A DNA stretch of 64,000 nucleotides from Rhodanobacter lindaniclasticus (GTDB lineage: Bacteria > Pseudomonadota > Gammaproteobacteria > Xanthomonadales > Rhodanobacteraceae): the NCBI RefSeq assembly GCF_004799035.1, contig NZ_MWIO01000025.1, forward strand, positions 62,001-126,000, given 5' to 3'. The notes beneath the pieces are model-generated. The model saw only the letters and a list, made by a program, of their open reading frames with translations, made no database searches and was not told the origin of the DNA. Below, in pieces: positions 26,539-34,082 of the stretch; position 1 is the stretch's first letter, and each line of letters begins with the position of its first letter. A program made the position numbers and the translations under genes.

Positions 26539-27189
26539 ATGAAACGAGCAAACGCCGAGATCACCGCCGAATACGGCCCCTACCCCGGCGTCGACGGCGT
26601 GCATGGCGTCACCTGCGATGGCGAACACGTGTGGTTCGCCTCCGGCACGCGACTGAATGCCTGCGACCCGGCCGGAGGCAACGTGCTGCGCAGCATCGAC
26701 ATCGCCGCGCATGCCGGCACCGCGTTCGACGGTCGCCACCTGTTCCAGATCGTCGAAGACGGCATCTGCAAGATCGACCCCGCGACCGGCCAGGTGCTGG
26801 CCACCATTCCCGCCCCGGGCGACAGCAACTCGGGCCTGGCGTGGGCCGAGGGCACGCTGTGGGTGGGCCAGTATCGCGGGCGCAAGATCCACCAGATCGA
26901 TCCGGCAACCGGCGCGATCCTGCGCACGATCGAATCCGACCGCTTCGTCACCGGCGTCACCTGGGTCGATGGCGAGTGCTGGCACGGCACCTGGGAAAAC
27001 GACGAGAGCGCCTTGCGGCGGATCGATCCGGTCACCGGCCAAGTGCTGGAGCAGCTCGACATGCCGCCCGGCGTCGGGGTGTCGGGGCTCGCCGCCGAAG
27101 ACGGCGAGGCGTTGTTCTATTGCGGTGGCGGCCACAGCGGCAAGTTGCGCGCGGTGAAGCGCCCGCGAGGCGTCGCGGCGGCCGGCTGA
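26539..27189 (+). CDS. YncE/glutamine-cyclotransferase-like beta-propeller protein (216 aa)
   Basis: A small protein built of about five ~42-residue repeats. Each has a Trp/Leu-rich strand followed by an Asp-Pro-Ala-Thr-Gly turn (IDPATGQVLATI, IDPATGAILRTI, IDPVTGQVLEQL), the usual beta-propeller blade pattern. There is no signal peptide, so it is probably cytosolic. GAGGAGTG precedes the ATG by 5 bases. Related proteins are often labelled glutamine cyclotransferase, but active-site residues cannot be confirmed, so a binding role is equally likely. It probably forms an operon with the regulator upstream. Confidence 0.65.
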   Translation: MKRANAEITAEYGPYPGVDGVHGVTCDGEHVWFASGTRLNACDPAGGNVLRSIDIAAHAGTAFDGRHLFQIVEDGICKIDPATGQVLATIPAPGDSNSGLAWAEGTLWVGQYRGRKIHQIDPATGAILRTIESDRFVTGVTWVDGECWHGTWENDESALRRIDPVTGQVLEQLDMPPGVGVSGLAAEDGEALFYCGGGHSGKLRAVKRPRGVAAAG

Positions 27190-27230
27190 CGCTGGATTCC
27201 AGCTGTCGCTGGAATGACGAGCAGAAGGTT

Positions 27231-28367
27231 TCAGCGCCGCAGCCGCGCCGGGCTCAACATCTCCATCGACAGTCCGGCATCGACCAGGCGCTGCGGCAAC
27301 GGCCGGCCCAGCGCCAGGTTGGCGCAGGTTTCACCCATCGCGGCGCTGGTCTGGATGCCGTAGCCGCCTTGCGCGGCGACCCAGAAGAAACCCGGCGCAT
27401 CGGGCGCGAAGCCGCCGACCAGGTCGCCGTCGGCGACGAACGAACGCAGGCCGGCCCAGCTGCGCCGGGGCCGGCGGATTGTCATCGTGGTGGCTTCCTC
27501 GATGCGGTGGATGCCCAATGCGATGTCGTATTCCTCCGGCTGCACGTCGTGCGGTTCGACCGGGTCGGCGTTCGCGCACGAGCCCAGCAGCAGGCCCGCG
27601 TCGGGCTTGAAGTAGAAGGACTCGTCGACGGTGTTGACGAAGGGCCAGTGCGCGGTGTCGAGTTGCTCCGGCGGATCGAACACGAAGGCGGAACGCCGCT
27701 TCGGCACGATGCCGATCGGCGCCACGCCGGCCAGCGCGGCCACCCGATCGACCCAGGCGCCGGCGGCGTTGAGCAGCAGCGGCGCGCTGAACGCCCGCTC
27801 GCCGTCGTCCACCTGCCAGCCGCCCGCGCCACGGCTGATCGCGCGGATGTCGACGTTGAGCCGCAACTGCCCGCCGCGCTCGCGCAGGCCGCGCAGGAAG
27901 CCCTGGTGCAGTTCGTTGACGTCGATGTCGGCCGCGCCGGGCTCGTGCAGGCCGATGTGTGCGAAGGCCGGTCGCAACACCGGCACGGCGGCCTGCACGC
28001 GCGCCGCATCGTGCAGTTCGATGTCGCGCGTGAACGGCATGATCGCCTCGTACAGCGCACGCACCTGGTCGGCCTGCGCGGCATTGCCGATCAGCGTCGC
28101 GCCACGCGGTGCGAGGATCGGCTGCGCCGAGAAGCCTGCCGGCGGCGCGGCCAGGAACGGCCGCGTCGCGCGGGTCAGCGCACGCACCTGCGGCGAGCCG
28201 TAGATCTCGCTGAACAGCGCCGCCGAGCGCCCGGTCGAATGCATGCCGGCGAACGACTCGCGCTCCAGCACCAGCACCCGGGCATGCGGTGCGAGGAAAT
28301 AGGCGACCGATGCGCCGGCCATGCCGGCGCCAATCACGATCACATCGGTTTCGATAACATCCATCAT
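27231..28367 (-). CDS. FAD-dependent amine/D-amino-acid oxidase (DAAO family, 378 aa)
   Basis: Begins with the ADP-binding motif DVIVIGAGMAGASVAYFL (Gly13, Gly15, Gly18), followed by ERESFAGMHSTGRSAALFSE and ending with WVAAQGGYGIQTSAAMGE, the FAD-closing motif of the glycine oxidase/DAAO group. Substrates could be D-amino acids, glycine, sarcosine or another secondary amine; the sequence does not decide. ATGATG at the start leaves a one-codon ambiguity. A palindromic repeat lies directly upstream, so the promoter may sit inside or beyond that element. The neighbours (glutamate-type symporter, D-Glu and murein genes) favour a D-amino-acid role (inference). Confidence 0.85.
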   Translation of the reverse strand: MMDVIETDVIVIGAGMAGASVAYFLAPHARVLVLERESFAGMHSTGRSAALFSEIYGSPQVRALTRATRPFLAAPPAGFSAQPILAPRGATLIGNAAQADQVRALYEAIMPFTRDIELHDAARVQAAVPVLRPAFAHIGLHEPGAADIDVNELHQGFLRGLRERGGQLRLNVDIRAISRGAGGWQVDDGERAFSAPLLLNAAGAWVDRVAALAGVAPIGIVPKRRSAFVFDPPEQLDTAHWPFVNTVDESFYFKPDAGLLLGSCANADPVEPHDVQPEEYDIALGIHRIEEATTMTIRRPRRSWAGLRSFVADGDLVGGFAPDAPGFFWVAAQGGYGIQTSAAMGETCANLALGRPLPQRLVDAGLSMEMLSPARLRR

Positions 28368-28380
28368 CAACTCTGCCGTT

Positions 28381-28487
28381 GCAGGAGCCCGCTCGCGGGC
28401 GATGCCTTTGAACCGGGATTCGGGATTCGGGATTCGGGATTCGGGATTCGGGATTCGCAAAAGCATCGCCCGCGAGCGGGCTCCTGC
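28381..28487. repeat. REP-like inverted pair, family B copy 1
   Basis: Two perfectly complementary 25-base arms (28381-28405 and 28463-28487, core GAGCCCGCTCGCGGGCGA) flank a 57-base centre made mostly of GGGATTC repeats. The same arms occur at 30547-30621. The pair lies between the oxidase and the symporter genes. This is a REP doublet-like organisation; no REP-associated transposase is in the window. Confidence 0.9.
28415..28456. repeat. Six tandem GGGATTC heptamers
   Basis: Six exact copies of the 7-base unit GGGATTC run head to tail inside the loop of the REP-like pair. Single or variant units also appear at 12494-12510, 30581-30587 and 56208-56299, always in intergenic palindromes. The number is likely to vary between strains by slippage. 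Confidence 0.92.
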
Positions 28488-28493
28488 GATCCC

Positions 28494-29732
28494 CTATCCC
28501 CCGACCTCCCGTGATTGCCGGTTGACCACGCTGGTGGCGGTGAGGTCGGCAGTGACGTTGCCCAGCGTGGCCAGTGCGTCGGGCACGGTATCCACCGCCA
28601 GCATCAGGCCCAGCGGGGACAGCGGCAGGCCCATCGCCTGCGCCACCGGCAGGTTGGTGGCGACGAAGGTGACCTGGCCCGGCAGGCCCACCGAACCCAG
28701 GCTGACCACCACCGCCAGCAGCGCGCCGGCCAGCAGCTGCGCGGTGGAGAGATCCACGCCATAGGCCCACGCAATGAACGCCGCCGAGGTCAGGTACTGC
28801 ACCGGGCTGGTCAGCCGGAACAGGCTCACCGCCATCGGCAGCACCAGCGCGGCGACCTGCTTCGGATAACCGAGCCGGCGGTCGGCGCTTTCCAGCATCG
28901 CCGGCAGCGAGGCCAGCGAGGATTGCGTGCTGATCGCCACCGCCTGCGCCGGCACCAGCGCCGGCACGAAGCGGCGCAGCTTCTCGCCGCCGAACACCAG
29001 CGCCACCGGCAGCATCATCGCGGTGACGGCGAGGTATAGCAGGCATTCGGTCAGCACGTACACGCCCAGCGCGCTGAGCATGCCCAGGCCCGAGCGCGCG
29101 CACACCGACAAAATCAGCGCGAACACGCCCAGCGGCGCCACCCACAGCACCCAGCGCACGATCACGATCATCGCGTCGGCGATCGCCTGGAAAAACTCCA
29201 CCAGCATCGCGCGCCGCGCCGGCGCGATGCGGGTCAGCGCGAAGCCGAGGAACAGCGCGAACACCACCAGCGGCAGCATCGCACTCTGCGCCGCGGCCAT
29301 GATCGCGTTGCTGGGCACGATCGCGACCAGCGTGTCGACCCAGTCCACCGCGCCGACCTGCGCCGCGGCCGGCACGCTGGCGTGATCGAGCGCGGCGACC
29401 AGTGCGGGGTTGTGCGGAAACAGCGAGAACACCAGCGGCGCCGCCAGCGCGGCGAACAGTGCGCCGCCGGTGAGGATCACGATGAACACCACGATCGCGC
29501 GGCGTGCGATGCGGCCCGAGGCCGCCGCATCGGTGGCGGTGTTGACGCCCACCACCACCAGCGCCAGCACCAGCGGCACCACCGTCATCTGCAGCGCGTT
29601 CAGCCACAGCTTGCCGATCGGATGCACCGCGTTGGCCACTTGCAGCGCCACACCCTCGTTCCAACCGGCCAGCAGCAGGCCGATCACCGCGCCGGCGGCC
29701 AGGCCGGTGAGTACGCGTGCGGTGGGACTCAT
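28494..29732 (-). CDS. Dicarboxylate/amino acid:cation symporter (DAACS, GltP-like, 412 aa)
   Basis: Membrane transporter with about eight helices and two re-entrant loops. Family marks include VHPIGKLWLNALQMTVVPLVL in the N-terminal half, the serine-rich hairpin STQSSLASLPAMLESADRRLG, and the substrate region SLGSVGLPGQVTFVATNLPVAQAMG followed by DTVPDALATLGNVTADL. DAACS members carry glutamate, aspartate or C4-dicarboxylates with Na+ or H+. The start overlaps the stop of the L,D-transpeptidase gene by ATGA, an unusual pairing of a cell-wall enzyme and an uptake system. It may return glutamate released from the wall (inference). Confidence 0.9.
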   Translation of the reverse strand: MSPTARVLTGLAAGAVIGLLLAGWNEGVALQVANAVHPIGKLWLNALQMTVVPLVLALVVVGVNTATDAAASGRIARRAIVVFIVILTGGALFAALAAPLVFSLFPHNPALVAALDHASVPAAAQVGAVDWVDTLVAIVPSNAIMAAAQSAMLPLVVFALFLGFALTRIAPARRAMLVEFFQAIADAMIVIVRWVLWVAPLGVFALILSVCARSGLGMLSALGVYVLTECLLYLAVTAMMLPVALVFGGEKLRRFVPALVPAQAVAISTQSSLASLPAMLESADRRLGYPKQVAALVLPMAVSLFRLTSPVQYLTSAAFIAWAYGVDLSTAQLLAGALLAVVVSLGSVGLPGQVTFVATNLPVAQAMGLPLSPLGLMLAVDTVPDALATLGNVTADLTATSVVNRQSREVGG

Positions 29733-30505
29733 CGCGCGCCGTCCGCGTCGAGGCCGGGCAACTGCCACGTGTTGCGCAGGCGCTCGTACTCGGCCTGCGG
29801 CAGCAGCACGAACACCGGGTGATCCTGCGGCTTGAGCCAGGCCAGCAGCGACTGCATCACCGCCGGCGTCATCGCGGTGCAGCCGGCCGTGGCGTCGGTG
29901 GGCGACTTCCACAGGTGGGCGAAGATGCAGCTGCCGCCTTCGGGTGCCGCCTGCGCGTTGTGCTCGATGACGAAGCCCAGCCGGTAACGCTGGTCGCCAT
30001 CGGCATGCAGGTCGCGGCGCATCGGCTCGCTGGAACCTTTCACGGCCTCGGCACCCACGACGTTCGCATCGACGATCCGGTTGTAGTGCGGCGAACCGCT
30101 GACATCCATGCACCAGTCGCTGGCGCCGAGCGCGCGATACGGCAGCGCGGTGGCCGCATGCGCGGCATAACCGAACGCCGTGCCGATGCGGAACACGCCG
30201 GCCGGGCTGCGGTTGTCGCCTTCCCGCTTGACCGGCCCACCGGTCTGCGCCGGGCTCAGCCCCATGCCCCAGCCGGCACCGTTCTTGCCGATGGTGACCG
30301 GCGTGGCGGAGCGCACCTGGCGCCAGCTTTCGCCGTCGCGCTCGAACGCGCGCAAGGTGCCGTGGTCGACCTGCCAGTCGGCGATGGTGACCACGATCAT
30401 CTGGCGGGCGTTCCGCCACGATGCGTCCGCGGCGCCGGCGTGCGCGACGCCGGCAAGCACGACGGCGAATGTCAGCAGAGCAAGAGTGTGGCGGCGAACA
30501 GTCAT
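29729..30505 (-). CDS. Exported L,D-transpeptidase (YkuD family, 258 aa)
   Basis: Has a signal peptide (to about residue 25, AHAGAADA) and a YkuD catalytic domain. The His-containing strand IFAHLWKSPTDATAGC leads to the nucleophile Cys209 in TAGCTAM. Such enzymes crosslink or trim peptidoglycan between diaminopimelate residues, or attach proteins to it. The start at 30505 was preferred because GGAGA lies 8 bases upstream; an ATG 12 bases earlier has no such site. It is coupled to the symporter by ATGA and separated from the RpiR gene by a REP-like pair. Confidence 0.87.
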   Translation of the reverse strand: MTVRRHTLALLTFAVVLAGVAHAGAADASWRNARQMIVVTIADWQVDHGTLRAFERDGESWRQVRSATPVTIGKNGAGWGMGLSPAQTGGPVKREGDNRSPAGVFRIGTAFGYAAHAATALPYRALGASDWCMDVSGSPHYNRIVDANVVGAEAVKGSSEPMRRDLHADGDQRYRLGFVIEHNAQAAPEGGSCIFAHLWKSPTDATAGCTAMTPAVMQSLLAWLKPQDHPVFVLLPQAEYERLRNTWQLPGLDADGAR

Positions 30506-30546
30506 CGGTTTCTCCATCCGGCAAACCATCGTCATCTCGTCAATTT

Positions 30547-30621
30547 GTAGGAGCCCGCTCGCGGGCGACGCATTTTTGCCGGGATTCGTGGGGAGAGCAT
30601 CGCCCGCGAGCGGGCTCCTGC
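30547..30621. repeat. REP-like inverted pair, family B copy 2
   Basis: Arms at 30547-30571 and 30597-30621 match the family B arms at 28381-28487 with two differences in the left arm. The centre is short (25 bases) and holds a single GGGATTC. It lies between the RpiR gene and the L,D-transpeptidase gene. Confidence 0.9.
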
Positions 30622-30646
30622 GATTCCCTATTCCCTATTCCCGTCC

Positions 30647-31504
30647 TCATGGCTCCAGCATCTGCTGGATCCGGTCGAGGTTGCCCAGCAGCAGGGCGCG
30701 ACGGTCGTCGTGGCCTTCGCACAGCTGCACGAACACGCCGTCGAGCAGGTGTTGCAGCGCGGACTGGTACAGCAGCGGCTGGATGTAGGGCAGCTCGTCA
30801 TGGGCGGACACCACCAGCGCAATGTCGGCCAGCGTGCGCAGCGGGTTGGCGGTGTGCCGCGTCACCGTGATCAGCTGGCCGCGGCGCTCGCGGAAATAGC
30901 GGGCGATCTTGCACAGCGCCGGATGGTTGCCGTGCTCGGAGAACATCAGCAGCACGTCGCCGGCGCCGGCGGCGGAGACGTTGGCGGTCATCCGCGCCGT
31001 GTCGAAGTTGTGCACGGTGAGGATGCCCAGCAGCGACAGCCGCAGCGCGAAATTGCGCGCATAGATGTCGTCCTCGCCCAGGCCGATGATGAACACCTTG
31101 CCGGCGCGGCCGGCCTGGCCGATCGCGTCGGCCACCGCGTCGAGCATCTCCGGCGGGTTGATCAGGCGGGTGGCTTCCTCCGCCTCGGACTTGCGCCGCC
31201 ACAGGTTGCCGGCGAAGGCGCCCGTGCCGGCGTTGCCGGCGGTCGACTCGACCTGCAGGGTGTCGCCGTTGTCGGCGCGGGCGATCGCCTCGCCCACGGA
31301 ATACTTGAGGTCGGGATAGCCCTTGAAGCCGAGCTTCTGGGTGAACTTGACCACGCTGGACTGGCTGATCCCCAGCGCATTGGCCAGTTGCTGCGAGGAG
31401 TAGTCGCGCAGCAGGTGCGCGTTCTCCAGCACGAAATCGGCGATGCGCCGCTCCACCGCGGACATCTGGTCGCGTTCCGAACGGATTTTGACCAGCGGCG
31501 ACAT
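30647..31504 (-). CDS. RpiR-family transcriptional regulator (285 aa)
   Basis: An N-terminal RpiR helix-turn-helix (SSQQLANALGISQSSVVKFT, about residues 35-60) is followed by a SIS phosphosugar-binding domain (about 125-265) with VFIIGLGEDDIYARNF. RpiR proteins usually sense sugar phosphates; MurR of E. coli, which senses MurNAc-6-phosphate, is in this family. The gene is the last of a murein-peptide operon and overlaps the epimerase stop by one base (TGATG). It probably controls this operon and the divergent one starting at 35381, with a murein-derived effector (inference). Confidence 0.9.
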   Translation of the reverse strand: MSPLVKIRSERDQMSAVERRIADFVLENAHLLRDYSSQQLANALGISQSSVVKFTQKLGFKGYPDLKYSVGEAIARADNGDTLQVESTAGNAGTGAFAGNLWRRKSEAEEATRLINPPEMLDAVADAIGQAGRAGKVFIIGLGEDDIYARNFALRLSLLGILTVHNFDTARMTANVSAAGAGDVLLMFSEHGNHPALCKIARYFRERRGQLITVTRHTANPLRTLADIALVVSAHDELPYIQPLLYQSALQHLLDGVFVQLCEGHDDRRALLLGNLDRIQQMLEP

Positions 31505-32601
31505 CAGTCCTCGATCCTCTCCAGGCCGCGAATTTCGCGAATGCCCAGGCCGGGCGCATCCGTCACCGAGATCTCCGATTCGTTGAAGATTACCCCACCG
31601 TCGACCGGGTTGAACTGGCACAGCGAGGGGCCGTCCAGGTCGATCTTGGTGATCGCGTTGGACTTGGCCACCGCCACGTGCACCGCGGCCGCCACGCTGA
31701 TCGAGGTTTCCAGCATGCAGCCGATCATGCACTCGATGCCGTGCATGCCGGCGATGTCGGCGATGCGGATCGCGTTGGAGATGCCGCCGGTCTTCATCAG
31801 CTTGATGTTGATGATGTCGGCCGCGCGCAGGCGGATCAGCTCGATCACCTCCATCGGGCCGAACACGCTCTCGTCGGCCATCACCGGCGTGTGCACGCGC
31901 TCGGTGACGTAGCGCATGCCGGCCAGGTCGTTCGCCTTCACCGGCTGCTCGATCAGCTCGAGCTTGATGCCGGCCTCCTCCAGCGTCTGCAGCGCATACA
32001 CCGCCTGCTTCGCCGTCCAGCCCTGGTTGGCGTCCAGGCGCAGCAGCGCGCGCCCTTCCACCGCGGCGTAGATCGCCTTGACCCGCTCGATGTCGACGCC
32101 GATGTCCTTGCCGACCTTGATCTTCAGCGACTCGAAACCGCGCTCCACCGCGGAAACCGAATCGGCCACCATCTTGTCGATGTAGTCGACGCTGATGGTG
32201 ATGTCGGTGGTGATCACCGGATCGCCGCCGCCGAGCAACTTGTACAGCGGCGCGCCGTAGAGCTGGCCCCACAGGTCGTACACCGCGATCTCCACCGCCG
32301 CCTTGGCGCTGGTGTTCTTCTCCATCGAGGACTGGATCAGCTGGGTGATCTGGTTGAGGTTGGCGATCTCCTGGCCGATCAGCCTTGGGGAAATGTAGTG
32401 ACGGATCGCGTCGATGATCGAGCCGTGGGTGTCGCCGGTGATCACCGCGGTGGCGGGCGCCTCGCCGTAGCCGATCTGGCCCGAGTCGGTGTGCATCATC
32501 ACCACGATGTCGTCCACCGTGTTGACCGTGCGCAGCGCGGTCTTGAACGGGGTCTTCAGCGGGACCCGCAGCATGCCGAACTGGATGTCGGTGATTTTCA
32601 T
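31504..32601 (-). CDS. L-Ala-D/L-Glu-type dipeptide epimerase
   Basis: A 365-residue enolase-superfamily enzyme with every residue expected of dipeptide epimerases: Lys160-x-Lys162 (ESLKIKVGKD), metal ligands Asp190, Glu218 and Asp243-Glu244, the opposite-face Lys267 (NIKLMKTGG), and the Asp321-Leu-Asp323 motif that binds the dipeptide amino group. It would convert L-Ala-D-Glu from murein to L-Ala-L-Glu, so that ordinary peptidases can use it. It lies directly after the NlpC/P60 endopeptidase gene (52 bases between), matching the ykfB-ykfC pairing known in Bacillus. Confidence in the class is high. Exact dipeptide preference is unproven. Confidence 0.92.
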   Translation of the reverse strand: MKITDIQFGMLRVPLKTPFKTALRTVNTVDDIVVMMHTDSGQIGYGEAPATAVITGDTHGSIIDAIRHYISPRLIGQEIANLNQITQLIQSSMEKNTSAKAAVEIAVYDLWGQLYGAPLYKLLGGGDPVITTDITISVDYIDKMVADSVSAVERGFESLKIKVGKDIGVDIERVKAIYAAVEGRALLRLDANQGWTAKQAVYALQTLEEAGIKLELIEQPVKANDLAGMRYVTERVHTPVMADESVFGPMEVIELIRLRAADIINIKLMKTGGISNAIRIADIAGMHGIECMIGCMLETSISVAAAVHVAVAKSNAITKIDLDGPSLCQFNPVDGGVIFNESEISVTDAPGLGIREIRGLERIED

Positions 32602-32653
32602 GGAAAGGCCTTCATGGAATCCGTGTCCTGTTTTTTTCTTGGCGTCGGCGCGT

Positions 32654-34060
32654 TCAATGGCGAATGCGCACGATGCTGGTCATGCGCTCGACATAGCTCT
32701 GCTGGTCGTTGTAGAGCAGCGGCAGCAGCGGGGTCACCGACACCGCGTTGAGCTTGATCCGCGCCTTGCTGCCGTCGGCCTTGCGATAGCTCATGCCGCC
32801 CGTGTCGTGGATCACGTACGGCTGGCCATGCAGATGGCCGATCACCATCATCACGTGACCGGGGATGTAGACCAGGTCGCCGACCTCCAGCGCCTGCGCG
32901 GCCTTGAGGCGTTCTTCGCGGCTGTCCTTCGCGGTGAACGCGCGATGCTCCAGCGCCGGGCTGATCGCCTGCCTGCTGGTGTTGCGCGGCATCTGCACGC
33001 CCATGCTGCGATAGACGTCGGAGACAAAGCCCGAGCAGTCGCGGCCATCGTAGGCGTGGCCCCAGCCGTAGCGCTCGCCGAGGAACTTGAACGCCTGGCG
33101 GATGAGGTTGGCGCGGGTCAGCGGCAGGTAGTCCGCCGCGGTATCAGTGTTCTTCTGCAGCAGCGCAGGACTGAAGGCAAGCGAACCATCCGCCTTGCGC
33201 ACGGGCAGATCGAGCACGTACGCGGCATACGGCGTCTGGCCGTTCACCGGCTGATCCGGCGGCAAATCCGTCGCCAGCGGCACCCGGGTGCCCATGTCCA
33301 GCTGCAGTTGCGAGACGGCCGGCACCTCGCGGGTGAACACGGTGCGTGCGACCGCGCCGGTGATCACCCGGTACGGCGTCTTGTCGACGTAACCGAACAC
33401 CTGCGTCGCACTGCCTTCGGCCACATTGTCCTTTTCCGTCCACGCCGCATAGCGCGGGCTGACCACGAACAGCCACTGGCCATCGGCGCTCGAGTGCACG
33501 ATCGCCACCGGCGTGCCGGGGAATTCGGCGGTCTCCTGGAAGCGGTCGATGTCGGTGTCGCCCTCTTCATGGAACACGCGCAACGTGGTGGGGAACGTGC
33601 GCAGCGCAGCGCGGCGCACCACCAGGCCGTAGCGCGTCTTCTGCCGTGCGGGAATCGCGCCCAGCGCGAGGTTGGCGACCACCGCGTCGAGCGTGGCCGC
33701 GGGTACCGGTTTGCCCCCGACGTCGAACAGCGGCCGATCCGGCCGTTGCGACAAGCCCTCGATCCAGCCTTCGACGCGGGCGCGATCCAGCGTCGAAGGC
33801 AGCGCGCGCAAGTCGTGCATCGACGGGTCGATCTGCAGCAGCTTCGCGTTCTGCGCCGCGATCGCCGCGCGATCCAGCACCGGTGCATCAGGCTGCGCCA
33901 GCCGATCGACCCAGAACTGCGGGGTCAGCTGCGCCTCGCCCACGCCGAGCACGCCGGAGGGCGGCACGACCAGCGCCTCGTCGGCGCCGCGAGCCTGCGA
34001 CGGCGCCGCGGCGAGCAGGGGCGCAAGCAGGAGGGTGGCAAGCAGGGGAAATCGCATCAT
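32654..34060 (-). CDS. Secreted NlpC/P60 endopeptidase, YkfC-like (468 aa)
   Basis: Has a signal peptide (1-24), an N-terminal region with SH3-like segments (about 100-290), and a C-terminal NlpC/P60 domain. The catalytic triad is Cys342 (YDGRDCSGFV), His402 (IPGHVMMVIG) and His418 (YVIHDTGG). YkfC-type enzymes cut the bond between gamma-D-Glu and L-lysine or meso-diaminopimelate in stem peptides with a free N-terminal L-Ala, giving L-Ala-D-Glu, the substrate of the epimerase encoded just downstream. The SH3b part restricts YkfC to free peptides. The start at the first Met of MMRFPLL is supported by AGGA 6 bases upstream. Confidence 0.9.
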   Translation of the reverse strand: MMRFPLLATLLLAPLLAAAPSQARGADEALVVPPSGVLGVGEAQLTPQFWVDRLAQPDAPVLDRAAIAAQNAKLLQIDPSMHDLRALPSTLDRARVEGWIEGLSQRPDRPLFDVGGKPVPAATLDAVVANLALGAIPARQKTRYGLVVRRAALRTFPTTLRVFHEEGDTDIDRFQETAEFPGTPVAIVHSSADGQWLFVVSPRYAAWTEKDNVAEGSATQVFGYVDKTPYRVITGAVARTVFTREVPAVSQLQLDMGTRVPLATDLPPDQPVNGQTPYAAYVLDLPVRKADGSLAFSPALLQKNTDTAADYLPLTRANLIRQAFKFLGERYGWGHAYDGRDCSGFVSDVYRSMGVQMPRNTSRQAISPALEHRAFTAKDSREERLKAAQALEVGDLVYIPGHVMMVIGHLHGQPYVIHDTGGMSYRKADGSKARIKLNAVSVTPLLPLLYNDQQSYVERMTSIVRIRH

Positions 34061-34082
34061 CGTGTCCTGTCGCAAGAACGCA

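Noticed and set aside
28378-30625. Possible CRISPR-like array from repeated GAGCCCGCTCGCGGGC units
   Set aside because: There are only two inverted pairs with unequal centres, separated by genes. No regular spacers and no cas genes; REP-like elements fit better.
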